64,000 bases of DNA from Pseudoroseicyclus tamaricis (lineage in GTDB: Bacteria; Pseudomonadota; Alphaproteobacteria; Rhodobacterales; Rhodobacteraceae): the NCBI RefSeq assembly GCF_012070395.1, contig NZ_JAAFYS010000003.1, positions 434,001 through 498,000 on the forward strand, read 5' to 3'. This document shows positions 41,748-50,194 of the stretch, piece by piece. Made by a program: the position numbers and the translations under genes. Below the pieces are notes generated by a model. That model did not search any database. It was not told where the DNA came from and was given only the letters and a program-made list of their open reading frames with translations. Numbering within the stretch: the first letter of the stretch is position 1; each line of letters starts with the position of its first letter.

Positions 41748-42569
41748 TCAGCCGGCCTTCGTCAGATCGTCCAGAGCCCTCAATCGAGCCAGCAGCGCCG
41801 GCATCTCGGAGAGCGCCACCATGTTCGGCCCGTCGGAGGGGGAGCGAGCCGGCTCCTCGTGTGTCTCGATGAAGACGGCGCCGCAGCCCACGGCCACAGC
41901 GGCGCGCGCCAGAGGCGGCACGAACTCCGCCTGACCGCCGGAGGAGCTGCCCTGCCCGCCGGGCAGCTGCACCGAGTGGGTGGCGTCGAAGACGACGGGC
42001 CAGCCGGTCTTCGCCATGATCGGCAGGGCGCGGAAATCGCTCACCAGCATGTTGTAGCCGAAGGTGGCGCCGCGCTCGCAGAGCAGGATCTTGTCGTTGC
42101 CCGTGCTCTCGATCTTCGCCGCGACATTCTCCATGTCCCACGGCGCGAGGAACTGGCCCTTCTTGACGTTGATCGCCCGGCCCGTCTCCCCCGCCGCCAG
42201 CAGCAGGTCCGTCTGGCGGGAGAGGAAGGCGGGGATCTGCAGGACATCGACTACCTCGGCGGCGCGCTCGACCTGCGGGATATCGTGTACATCCGTGAGC
42301 ACGGGGCAGCCGATCCGCTCGCGCACCTCGGCCAGCACCTCCAGCCCCCGCTCGATGCCGAGCCCCCGCTGGCCGCTCAGCGAGGAGCGGTTGGCCTTGT
42401 CGTAGCTGGCCTTGAAGATGAAGGGCGTCTTCGCCGCCTCTGCCGCCTCGGCCAGCGTTTCCGCCAGCATCAGCGCGTGATCCAGGCTCTCCAGCTGGCA
42501 GGGGCCGGAGATGAGCGCGAAGGGCAACTCGTTGCCGACGCGGATTTTCCCGATCTCGACGATCTTCAT
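41748..42569 (-). CDS. kdsA: 3-deoxy-8-phosphooctulonate synthase
   Basis: 273 residues; condenses arabinose-5-phosphate and phosphoenolpyruvate to Kdo-8-phosphate. Blocks: FALISGPCQLES, FKASYDKANRSS, LTDVHD, QIPAFLSRQTDLL, NVKKGQFLAPWDM, LCERGATFGYN and FDATHSVQ. The ATG at 42569 overlaps the stop of kdsB (ATGA). Third gene of a kdsD-kdsB-kdsA operon. Confidence 0.96.
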   Translation of the reverse strand: MKIVEIGKIRVGNELPFALISGPCQLESLDHALMLAETLAEAAEAAKTPFIFKASYDKANRSSLSGQRGLGIERGLEVLAEVRERIGCPVLTDVHDIPQVERAAEVVDVLQIPAFLSRQTDLLLAAGETGRAINVKKGQFLAPWDMENVAAKIESTGNDKILLCERGATFGYNMLVSDFRALPIMAKTGWPVVFDATHSVQLPGGQGSSSGGQAEFVPPLARAAVAVGCGAVFIETHEEPARSPSDGPNMVALSEMPALLARLRALDDLTKAG

Positions 42570-43354
42570 GACATCTCCTCCAGCGCCGCCTCGATCCGGG
42601 CCACGTCCACCGGGTTGTTCAGCTCCCAGAACACGCGGCCCCGCGCCTCGACCTCGACGCAGCGCATCGCCGCGCCGTTCTCGAGGAAGCGCAGCTGTTC
42701 GAGGCCTTCCAGCGATTCCAGCGGCCCGACCGGCCAGTCGAGATAGGCCGCCAGCGCCGCCGGGCGGTAGGCATAGACGCCGACGTGGTGAAACACCGGC
42801 ACCGGCCCCTCGGCGCCGCGCGAGCCGGTGTAGGGAATCACTTCCTTCGAAAAGTAGAGCGCCTGCATCTGCCGGCCGAAGACGGCCGTGGTGCCGCCGA
42901 CGAGGCCGTTCTTCCGGTCCTCCAGGAAGTTCGACAGCGTCGCCTCGTCGCAGCGCAGCACCGGCGTCGCCGCCTCCACCTCCGGCCAGCTGCACATCGC
43001 GTCGATCAGCGCCTCGAGAAACCAGACGGGCGTCAGCGGCGCGTCGCCCTGCAGGTTCACCACGATGTCGCTCTCGATCCCGGCCACGGCCACCGCCTCG
43101 GCGCAGCGCTCCGTTCCGTTGCGGCAGGCGGAGGAGGTCATGATGACCGAGGCGCCGAAGCCCTCCGCCGCGTCCCGGATGCGCGTGTCATCGGTCACAA
43201 CGTGCACGGCATCGACGCCGGCGACGGCCTTCGCCACCTCCCAGCTGCGCTGGATCAGCGTCTTCGGCCCGTCCGGCCCCGTCAGCTCCACCAGCGGCTT
43301 GCCGGGATAGCGGGTGGAGGCATAGCGGGCCGGAATCAGTATCGTGGCGCTCAT
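42566..43354 (-). CDS. kdsB: CMP-Kdo synthetase (3-deoxy-manno-octulosonate cytidylyltransferase)
   Basis: 262 residues. ILIPARYASTRYPGKPLVEL at the N-terminus is the nucleotide-binding motif; VVTDDTRI, NGTERCAEAV, VNLQGDAPL and EQLRFLENG follow. It activates Kdo with CTP for lipid A-core assembly. ATG at 43354 overlaps the kdsD stop. Confidence 0.95.
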   Translation of the reverse strand: MSATILIPARYASTRYPGKPLVELTGPDGPKTLIQRSWEVAKAVAGVDAVHVVTDDTRIRDAAEGFGASVIMTSSACRNGTERCAEAVAVAGIESDIVVNLQGDAPLTPVWFLEALIDAMCSWPEVEAATPVLRCDEATLSNFLEDRKNGLVGGTTAVFGRQMQALYFSKEVIPYTGSRGAEGPVPVFHHVGVYAYRPAALAAYLDWPVGPLESLEGLEQLRFLENGAAMRCVEVEARGRVFWELNNPVDVARIEAALEEMS

Positions 43355-44337
43355 GCGACCCCCGCTCTCAGGCAATCGTGGATATGGATGAGGCCCTCGA
43401 CCTCGCCAGACTCACTAACGGCGAAGAGGGCGGAGATCTTGCGCGCGTTCATCAGCGCCAGCGCCTCGGAGGCGAGCGCGTCCGGCGCGATGGTGGTGGG
43501 CGAGAGCGTGGCGATCTCGTCGGCCCGCTTCTCCATCAGCCCGGCGAGGTGGCGGCGCAGGTCGCCGTCGGTGATGATGCCGATCAGCCGTCCGTCCTCG
43601 ATCACGGCGGCGGTGCCGAAGCCCTTGGCGGTGATCTCGATGATCCCCTCGCCCATCGGCGTCTGCGGCGCCAGCACCGGCAGCTCGGCGCCGGAATGCA
43701 TCAGCGCCCGCACGGTCAGAAGCTGCGCGCCGAGCCGCCCGCCCGGGTGGTAGGCGTGGAAGCTCTCTTCCTTGAAGCCCCGCTCCGTCATCAGCACGAC
43801 GGCGAGCGCGTCGCCCAGCGCCATCGATGCGGTGGTGGAGGAGGTCGGCGCCCTTCCCATCGGGCAGGCCTCGGGCGCGTCGGGCAACCGCAGGATCACG
43901 TCCGCCTGACGGCCGAGCGATGAGCCCGGCACCTTGGTCACCGCGATGAGCGGGATCGAGAAGCGCCGGGAATAGGTGACGAGGTCCGCCAGCTCCGCCG
44001 TCTCGCCGGAGTTGGAGATGGCCAGCACCACGTCGCCGGCGGCGATCATCCCGAGGTCGCCATGGCTCGCCTCTGCAGGATGGACGAACTGCGCCGGCGT
44101 GCCGGTGGAGGCGAAGGTGGCGGCGATCTTGCGCGCCACATGGCCGGACTTGCCCATGCCGGTGACGATGACCCGGCCGGGCGCGGCGCGGATCAGGCGA
44201 ACCGCCTCCGCCGCGCTGTCCTCCAGCCCGCCGGCCAGCATCTCCAGCGCCGCGGCCTCGCAGCGCAGGACGCGGGCCATCTCGGCCTTGATCTCCGCCG
44301 CCGGGGCGGGGGCGAGCGGCTGGGGCTGGGCGGTCAT
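43351..44337 (-). CDS. kdsD: Arabinose-5-phosphate isomerase (KpsF/GutQ family)
   Basis: 328 residues: an SIS sugar-isomerase domain (VIVTGMGKSGHVARKIAATF, FVHPAEASHGDLGM, AISNSGETAEL) and two C-terminal CBS domains (about 205-325). It makes arabinose-5-phosphate, the first dedicated intermediate of Kdo. It heads the kdsDBA operon. Confidence 0.95.
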   Translation of the reverse strand: MTAQPQPLAPAPAAEIKAEMARVLRCEAAALEMLAGGLEDSAAEAVRLIRAAPGRVIVTGMGKSGHVARKIAATFASTGTPAQFVHPAEASHGDLGMIAAGDVVLAISNSGETAELADLVTYSRRFSIPLIAVTKVPGSSLGRQADVILRLPDAPEACPMGRAPTSSTTASMALGDALAVVLMTERGFKEESFHAYHPGGRLGAQLLTVRALMHSGAELPVLAPQTPMGEGIIEITAKGFGTAAVIEDGRLIGIITDGDLRRHLAGLMEKRADEIATLSPTTIAPDALASEALALMNARKISALFAVSESGEVEGLIHIHDCLRAGVA

Positions 44338-44385
44338 CGGGCTCCCTCTTTGCCGGGCCGGGGTGCGGGGCGGCGCCGGGGCGCC

Positions 44386-45339
44386 TTATGCCCGCTGTCT
44401 GACGTTGCCGGCCGCGTCTGGCAAGCCCTGCCCCCGTTGCAGCTTCACCGCCTCCTGCCGGGCCAGCCGCACGAGATGCGCCATGAACGGCAGCCCCGCC
44501 TCCTCCTCGCGCACCGCGGCGTAGAGCCGCCGCGTCAGCCCCGCCTCCGTCACCGGCTTCACCACCAGCTCGGATGAGCTCTTCACCTGCCGCACCACCC
44601 AGTCGGGAAGCACCGCCACGCCCCGGCCGGAGGCGACGAGCAGCAGGATCACCGCCGTCAGCTCCACCTGCCGCACCGCCGCCGGCTCCACCCGGGCGGG
44701 GGTGAGGAGCTGGCTGAAGATATCGAGCCTCGGCCGCTCCACCGGGTAGGTGATCAGTGTCTGGCCGCGAAAATCCTCAGCCTCCACGAAGGGCTTTTCC
44801 GCCAGCGGGTGGCTCGCCGCGCAGACGAAGACGGGCGCGTAGTCAAAGAGCGGGGCGAACTCGACGCCGGGCAGGGTCTCGGGATCGGAGGACACGACGA
44901 GATCCACCTCCTCACGGCGCAGCGCCGGAAGCGCATCGAAGGCGAGGCCGGGGCGGATGTCGACATCGACGTCCGGCCAGGCCTTGCGGAAGGATTCCAG
45001 CACCGGCAGCAGCCATTCGAAACAGGCGTGGCACTCGATGGCGATGTGCAGCCGCCCCGCCTTGCCCGCCTGCAGCCCGGCGAACTCCGCCTCCAGCGCC
45101 GCCATGCGCGGCAGGATATCCTCCGCCGCCGCCAGCAGCTTCATCCCGGCGGCCGACAGCTTCAGCGGCTTGGAGCGACGCACGAAGAGCTCGACGCCCG
45201 CCTGCTCCTCTATCGTCTTGATCTGGTGGGACAAGGCGCTCTGCGTCATCCCCAGCTGATCCGCCGCCCGCGCGAGGCCGCCGGTCTCATGGATGGCGCG
45301 GATCGTGCGCAGATGGCGGAACTCGATATGCATCGCCAT
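44386..45339 (-). CDS. metR: MetR-like LysR-family regulator
   Basis: 317 residues. Helix-turn-helix at about 20-45 (GGLARAADQLGMTQSALSHQ). The effector domain resembles MetR closely: LHIAIECHACFEWLLPVLESF, VDLVVSSDPE, FDYAPVFVCAA and TYPVERPRLDIF. MetR uses homocysteine and controls methionine genes; divergence from metF supports the name. Start is ATG 45339 or ATG 45333; the former lies inside a TGAG-N5-CTCA palindrome. Confidence 0.9.
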   Translation of the reverse strand: MAMHIEFRHLRTIRAIHETGGLARAADQLGMTQSALSHQIKTIEEQAGVELFVRRSKPLKLSAAGMKLLAAAEDILPRMAALEAEFAGLQAGKAGRLHIAIECHACFEWLLPVLESFRKAWPDVDVDIRPGLAFDALPALRREEVDLVVSSDPETLPGVEFAPLFDYAPVFVCAASHPLAEKPFVEAEDFRGQTLITYPVERPRLDIFSQLLTPARVEPAAVRQVELTAVILLLVASGRGVAVLPDWVVRQVKSSSELVVKPVTEAGLTRRLYAAVREEEAGLPFMAHLVRLARQEAVKLQRGQGLPDAAGNVRQRA

Positions 45340-45351
45340 GAGCCAGCCTCA
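45339..45351. promoter_or_regulatory. Candidate MetR site 1 (TGAG-N5-CTCA)
   Basis: TGAGCCAGCCTCA is a perfect palindrome with 5-base spacer, fitting the LysR T-N11-A rule and close to the MetR consensus TGAA-N5-TTCA. It overlaps the first metR start codon, so binding here would fit autoregulation. Confidence 0.6.
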
Positions 45352-45369
45352 TTACCTTGGTGAAAGTTA

Positions 45370-45382
45370 TGAGTTTGTCTCA
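45370..45382. promoter_or_regulatory. Candidate MetR site 2 (TGAG-N5-CTCA)
   Basis: TGAGTTTGTCTCA, the same palindrome, is 31 bases (about three helical turns) from site 1 and 47 bases before the metF start, on the same DNA face. Two sites suit the usual LysR activation arrangement. Confidence 0.6.
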
Positions 45383-45428
45383 CGCGGCGAGACCAGGCAC
45401 AAGGAGGGCAACAAACGGAGTCCTCCCC

Positions 45429-46289
45429 ATGCCGCGCATCAGTTTCGAATTTTTCCCGCCGAAGGACATCGAAGGCTCCTTCCGCCTGTGGCGCTGCGTG
45501 CAGACGCTGGCGCCCCTGCAGCCCGATTACGTCTCGGTCACCTACGGCGCCGGCGGCACCACCCGTCAGCTGACGCATGAGGCGGTGACAGCGATCCACA
45601 AGACATCCGGCCTGCCGGTCGCTGCGCACCTGACCTGCGTGGATGCCAGCCGCGCCGAGACGATGGAGATCGCCGAAAGCTACGCCGCCGCCGGCGTGAC
45701 CGATATCGTCGCCCTGCGCGGCGACCCGCCGAAGGGCACCGGCGCCTTCCGCCCGCACCCGGAGGGCTTCACCTCCTCCGTCGAGCTGATCGAGGCGCTG
45801 GCGGCGACCGGCAAGTTCCGCCTGCGCGTCGGCGCCTACCCCGAGCCGCACCCCGAGGCGGGCTCGACACAGGATGACGTTGACCACCTCAAGCGCAAGC
45901 TCGATGCCGGGGCGGACGAGGCGATCACCCAGTTCTTCTTCGAGGCGGAGACCTTCCTGCGCTTCCGCGATGCCTGCGCCGCCGCCGGCATCGACAAGCC
46001 GGTCACCCCCGGCATCCTGCCGGTGGAGAACTGGGCGGGCGTGCGCCGCTTCGCCGCCGCCTGCGGCGCGACGATCCCCGACGACATCGCCCGCGCCTTC
46101 GAGAATGCCGAGCACGCCGGCGCTTCCGACCTGCTGGCCACCGCTCTGGCGACGGAGCTCTGCGAGGCGCTGGTGGATGAGGGCGTCGATGCCTTCCACT
46201 TCTACACGCTCAACAAGCCCGAGATGAGCCGCGACGTCTGCCACGCGCTCGGCATCGCTCCCCGCCCCGCCCTGTTGCAGGTGGCCTGA
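45429..46289 (+). CDS. metF: 5,10-methylenetetrahydrofolate reductase
   Basis: 286-residue FAD-dependent TIM barrel making 5-methyltetrahydrofolate for methionine synthesis. ISFEFFPPKD (catalytic Glu), VSVTYGAGGTTR, AHLTCVD, DIVALRGDPPKG, ITQFFFEAETF and TPGILPVENW are all present. The ATG at 45429 gives the normal N-terminus; the open frame begins further upstream at a GTG that overlaps the operator region. Confidence 0.96.
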   Translation: MPRISFEFFPPKDIEGSFRLWRCVQTLAPLQPDYVSVTYGAGGTTRQLTHEAVTAIHKTSGLPVAAHLTCVDASRAETMEIAESYAAAGVTDIVALRGDPPKGTGAFRPHPEGFTSSVELIEALAATGKFRLRVGAYPEPHPEAGSTQDDVDHLKRKLDAGADEAITQFFFEAETFLRFRDACAAAGIDKPVTPGILPVENWAGVRRFAAACGATIPDDIARAFENAEHAGASDLLATALATELCEALVDEGVDAFHFYTLNKPEMSRDVCHALGIAPRPALLQVA

Positions 46290-46378
46290 GGGGGCGCCCG
46301 GCCCCGCGCGGCGCCAGGGAGGAGCGCGCGGGGCCGACCTGACCGAGATCGCACACCCACCGCCCGCCCCCGGCGCGC

Positions 46379-46455
46379 CGCGAGTCGCCCCGGGTCAAGG
46401 ACGCCGCAGGCGCCGCCAAAGGCGGGCGAAGCTCCTTGACGCGGGGCGACTCGCG
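46379..46455. repeat. Long inverted repeat downstream of metF
   Basis: Left arm 46379-46401 and right arm 46433-46455 (TCCTTGACGCGGGGCGACTC plus GCG) are complementary at 22 of 23 positions with a 31-base loop. It may act as a terminator for the convergent metF and DUF2235 genes or be a mobile-element remnant. Confidence 0.75.
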
Positions 46456-46571
46456 CTCACCATCGACGAGGCCTGTTTGCGGGCAGACCTGCCAGCAAAC
46501 GGCCTCTCAGCAGATGGCGACTCCCCCCTGAACCCAGCGGACGCTGGAGTCAGCGCGGACAGGGATATGGA

Positions 46572-46605
46572 GGGCGGGCGGGCGATTGCCGAAGGCGAGG
46601 CCGCC
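46572..46605. repeat. 34-nt repeat, copy 2
   Basis: Identical to 10537-10570; ends 13 bases before the reverse-strand stop at 46619. Confidence 0.8.
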
Positions 46606-46618
46606 CCGCCCTCTCCCC

Positions 46619-47680
46619 CTACTCTCCCGGCTGCAACCCTTGCGCCGCCGCCCGCTTCCGGCTCGCCCACCAGCCGCTGGCGGGCGGGGGCAGCGTCGCC
46701 GTCGGGTGCAGGTGCTCGGAGGGGCCGGTGAGGGCGACGCGGCGGCGGCGATGGAGGAGCGCCTTGCCCCAGCCGCGGTTCTGGCCCAGCGCCGGCGCCG
46801 CCGGATCGGTCGGGAAGCGCTCCCGCCAGCCCTCCGGCAGCGGCAGCCCCTGCCCCTCCAGCTTCTCCAGCATCCAGACCAGCGGGATATTCGCGAGCGG
46901 CCGCGCCGGGGCATAGCCGTCCAGCTGGCCGCCGACGTCGCCGTGGGAGCCGCGGAACCAGACCTGCTCCAGCTCGCCCGGATAGCTCTCGTCCTCGGCA
47001 ATCAGCACCGGGTGATAGGCCTCGCGCGTCTCGTCCAGTGCCAGCGCGTGCCAGGCGCGGCGGATATGCGGCGCCACCCCCAGCCGGTGGAAGGAATGGG
47101 CGTCAGCATTGCCGAAGCCCAGCGACTTCACGCTGTCCCAGAGCGCCAGCGCCTCGATCTCCACCTCCGGGTGGCAGAGATGCTGCCGGAAGGCCCCGGC
47201 TGCCGCGCTCTCCCCGCCGGCGCGGTAATGGCGCCAGGCCTGGCGGACATGGCGCACCGTCGCCGCCTCCGGCCGCAGCAGGCCCACGGCGCCGATCATC
47301 CCGGCCAGCGAGCGTGCCGCGAAGGCGCCGCGCGAGAAGCCGATGAGGACGATCCGGTCCCCCGGCCGGTAGCGGCCCGCGAGCACGCCATAGGCGCGGG
47401 CGATCTGCGTCTCGATGCCGCGCCCCGTCAGCACGTCCCAGGTGCGGGACCAGTCGCTCCACTGGATACCGGCGGCGTACCACAGGTGCACCTCCCCCCG
47501 CCCCGCCTCGCGCAGCAGCTTGAAGGTCAGCCCGGCGTTGCTCTCGTAGCCCTCCCGAAGGGAAGACATGGTGCCGTCGAGCACGATGACATGCGTGATC
47601 CTCCCGCGCCGTGGCCCCCGCGTCTCTGCAACGCGGGGGCCACGGCGGAAGAGGCCCCGTATGCCGTCAAGCAGCCGCAA
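46619..47680 (-). CDS. DUF2235 (putative alpha/beta hydrolase) protein
   Basis: 353 residues. HVIVLDGTMSS near residue 30 is the family's N-terminal strand; the nucleophile elbow is IGFSRGAFAARSL (Ser near 115), followed by LWDSVKSLG and WFRGSHGDVGG (Asp/His region). Members include phospholipase-type T6SS effectors, but nothing nearby suggests secretion. The only start before the conserved core is a TTG at 47680, which overlaps the end of the molybdoenzyme gene by 14 bases. A 15-bp perfect inverted repeat lies in the first 25 codons. Confidence 0.83.
   Translation of the reverse strand: MRLLDGIRGLFRRGPRVAETRGPRRGRITHVIVLDGTMSSLREGYESNAGLTFKLLREAGRGEVHLWYAAGIQWSDWSRTWDVLTGRGIETQIARAYGVLAGRYRPGDRIVLIGFSRGAFAARSLAGMIGAVGLLRPEAATVRHVRQAWRHYRAGGESAAAGAFRQHLCHPEVEIEALALWDSVKSLGFGNADAHSFHRLGVAPHIRRAWHALALDETREAYHPVLIAEDESYPGELEQVWFRGSHGDVGGQLDGYAPARPLANIPLVWMLEKLEGQGLPLPEGWRERFPTDPAAPALGQNRGWGKALLHRRRRVALTGPSEHLHPTATLPPPASGWWASRKRAAAQGLQPGE
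47609..47645. repeat. Perfect 15-bp inverted repeat within the DUF2235 5' region
   Basis: CCGTGGCCCCCGCGT (47609-47623) and its exact complement (47631-47645) with a 7-base loop. In the mRNA this hairpin lies about 12-24 codons after the TTG start, encoding the near-repetitive RRGPRVAETRGPRR. Confidence 0.85.
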
Positions 47681-49958
47681 CCCTTGTCTCCTCGATCGCC
47701 CGCCACACCCGCTCCGGCGTGAATGGCATGGCGATGTCGCTCACGCCGAGCGGCGCGAGCGCCCCCAGCATGGCGTTGGAGATTGCGGCCAGCGCGCCGA
47801 CGGTGCCGGCCTCGCCGCAGCCCTTCATCCCCATCGCGTTGAAGGTGGAGGGCGTGCCCTCGTGGTGGAAGGCGATCATCGGCACGTCCTCCGCCCGCGG
47901 CAGGGCGTAGTCCATGAAGGTCGCCGTCAGCAGCTGGCCCTCCTCGTCGAAGACCACCCGCTCCGTCAGCGCCTGGCCGATGCCCTGCGCCACGCCGCCA
48001 TGCACCTGCCCCTCGGCCAGCATCGGGTTGATGAGCACGCCGAAGTCGTCCGTCACCGTGTAGCGGACGACCTTGGTCACGCCCGTCTCCGGGTCGATCT
48101 CCACCTCCGCCACATGGGCGCCGTTGGGGAAGGACATGTTGCGCAAGGAGCCCTTGTGCGTCTGCTTCAGGAGGTCATCCCGCCCCGCCTCGCGGGCCAT
48201 CTCCGCGACCTCGAGCATCGTGGGCGAGAGGTTCGAGCCGGGCAGGCGGAAGCGTTCGTCGTCGAACGTCACCTCCGCCGGGTCCACCCCCTCGCGCTCG
48301 GCGAGGAAGGCGCCGAAGCTCTCCGCGATGCCGTCCTTTGCGGCCAGCGTCGCGGTGTTCTGCATGGTCACGGAGCGGGAGCCGCCGGTGCCGCCGCCCC
48401 ATTCGATGATGTCGCTGTCGCCCATGACGACACGGATGCGGCTCATCGGGATGCCCGTCTGGTCGGAGAGGAACTTGGCAAAGACGGTTTCGTGGCCCTG
48501 CCCGTTCGACTGGGTGCCCACGTGCAGCTCAACCTCGTTCTCCCCGAAAACGACGGTGGCAAACTCCTGTTTGTCACCCAGAATGCTCTCGATGTAGTAA
48601 CACAGGCCGAGCCCGCGGAGTTTCCCCGCTGCCTCGGACTCCGCCTTGCGCGCCTCGAAGCCGGCGACGTCGGAGTGCTCCTCCGCCCGGCTCAGCACCT
48701 TGGCGAACTCGCCGACGTCGTAGGTGACGCCGGTGGCCGAGGTGTAGGGGAAGCTGTCCGGCGGAATGAAGTTGCGGCGGCGCAACTCGAACGGATCGAT
48801 CCCCAGCTGCAGCGCCGCGTGGCCCATCGCATGCTCCAGCACGAAGATCGCCTCGGGCCGGCCGGCGCCGCGATAGGCGTCCACGGGGGCGGAGTTGGTG
48901 TAGTAGCCCTTCGCCTTCAGCAGCGCCTTGTCGATGGCATAGGTGCCGGGGGCGACCTTCGAGAAGAGCTCCGACTGGATGAACTGCCCGTAGTTGGAAT
49001 TGTAGGCGCCGAGGTTGGAGAGCGTCTCGACCTTGTAGGCCGTGATGCGCCCCTCGGCATCGAAGCCGAGCGTGGCGGTGGAGACGAGGTCGCGCCCGCC
49101 GTTGTCGGAGAGGAAACCCTCCGTCCGCTCGCCCATCCAGTGCACCGTCCGGCCCAGCATCTTGGCGGCGGCGGCGATGGCGAGCTGCTCGGGGTGCGTC
49201 GCACCCTTCAGGCCGAAGCCGCCGCCGACATCGGGGTTGGTGACACGAATCTCGCTCGCCTCCATCCCGAGGCAGGCGGCGATCTCGTCCTTCGCGCCCC
49301 AGACGCCCTGCCCGTTGAAGCACATGTGCAGCCGGCCGCCCTCCATCTCGACATAGCAGCCGCGCGGCTCCATCGGGGTGGCGGCGACGCGGTTGTCGGG
49401 CAGCTCCACGGTGACGACGCGGTCGGAGGCCGCGAGCGCCGCCTCCACCGCCGCCTCGTCGCCCATCGACCAGTCGTAGGCGAGGTTGCCGGGCGCTTCG
49501 GGGTGGATGTCCTCCCCGCCGGGGCCGGGGCCGAACCAGCAGGGCAGGTCGTCGACCTCGAGGCTGATCATCTCGGCGGCGTCGCGGGCCTGCGCCAGCG
49601 TCTCGGCGACGATCATCGCCACCGGCTCGCCGACGAAGCGAACGCGGCCGTCGGCCAGCACCGGGCGCGGCGGCGCGGCGCCCTCGCCGTCCTCCAGCTC
49701 GATGACGTCGAAATCCATCTCGTTGACGAAGCCGGCGGCCTTGAAGCTGTCGGCGGTCAGGACGAGCGCGACGCCCTCCGCCTCCTCGGCCATGGAGGTG
49801 TCCATCTCGGTGATGATGCCGTGCCCGACGGGCGCGCGCAGGAAGAAGGCCTGAAGCGCACCGGCGGGGACGATGTCATCCACGTAGCGGCCCTTGCCGG
49901 TGAGGAAGCGCACGTCTTCGACGCGGCGGACGGGCTGGCTCTTGCCGAATTTTTCCAT
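47667..49958 (-). CDS. Xanthine dehydrogenase/CoxL-family molybdopterin subunit (form II-like)
   Basis: 763-residue large subunit of a molybdenum hydroxylase. Conserved: DVRFLTGKGRYVDDI at the N-terminus, MEPRGCYVE, NPDVGGGFGLKG, the VDAYRGAGRPEA loop (the AYRGAGR form of CoxL-like proteins, not the AYRCSFR of true CO dehydrogenase), QGHETVFAKF and the C-terminal GMKGCGEAG with the catalytic Glu. A FAD subunit (coxM) and a 2Fe-2S subunit (coxS) are expected in an operon but neither is adjacent. Substrate unknown; likely an aldehyde, purine or other heterocycle. Confidence 0.9.
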   Translation of the reverse strand: MEKFGKSQPVRRVEDVRFLTGKGRYVDDIVPAGALQAFFLRAPVGHGIITEMDTSMAEEAEGVALVLTADSFKAAGFVNEMDFDVIELEDGEGAAPPRPVLADGRVRFVGEPVAMIVAETLAQARDAAEMISLEVDDLPCWFGPGPGGEDIHPEAPGNLAYDWSMGDEAAVEAALAASDRVVTVELPDNRVAATPMEPRGCYVEMEGGRLHMCFNGQGVWGAKDEIAACLGMEASEIRVTNPDVGGGFGLKGATHPEQLAIAAAAKMLGRTVHWMGERTEGFLSDNGGRDLVSTATLGFDAEGRITAYKVETLSNLGAYNSNYGQFIQSELFSKVAPGTYAIDKALLKAKGYYTNSAPVDAYRGAGRPEAIFVLEHAMGHAALQLGIDPFELRRRNFIPPDSFPYTSATGVTYDVGEFAKVLSRAEEHSDVAGFEARKAESEAAGKLRGLGLCYYIESILGDKQEFATVVFGENEVELHVGTQSNGQGHETVFAKFLSDQTGIPMSRIRVVMGDSDIIEWGGGTGGSRSVTMQNTATLAAKDGIAESFGAFLAEREGVDPAEVTFDDERFRLPGSNLSPTMLEVAEMAREAGRDDLLKQTHKGSLRNMSFPNGAHVAEVEIDPETGVTKVVRYTVTDDFGVLINPMLAEGQVHGGVAQGIGQALTERVVFDEEGQLLTATFMDYALPRAEDVPMIAFHHEGTPSTFNAMGMKGCGEAGTVGALAAISNAMLGALAPLGVSDIAMPFTPERVWRAIEETRVAAA

Positions 49959-50194
49959 GGGTCGCCTCCGGGAACGCTGGGGGGGCCGGCCTTCGGGAGG
50001 CCAGCGACTTTCGGGGCGCAGCCTATCCGCGCCGGCGCGCTTGTCCAGCGCCCCCGGGCGGCGGCGGCCGCGCCCGGGGGCCCGGGCTTTCCGGCAACGC
50101 CGGGCGGGGCCGGCGCATTTCGCCGCTGGCGGGCTCCGGGCGCGCGTGGCATTTCTGGCGGAATGGTTCGCCCGACGCCCTCAAAGACACGCGA

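Larger units (their letters stand above)
46290..46618. other. 329-bp palindrome-rich region after metF
   Basis: No gene seen. It holds a 23-nt inverted repeat (46379-46401 with 46433-46455), a smaller hairpin at 46475-46500 (GTTTGCGGGCA with TGCCAGCAAAC), a short one at 46534-46547 and the 34-nt repeat at 46572-46605. Confidence 0.65.

Noticed and set aside
47667-49958. True aerobic CO dehydrogenase large subunit
   Set aside because: The active-site loop reads AYRGAGR, not the AYRCSFR loop with the copper-binding Cys, and the other cox subunits are absent.
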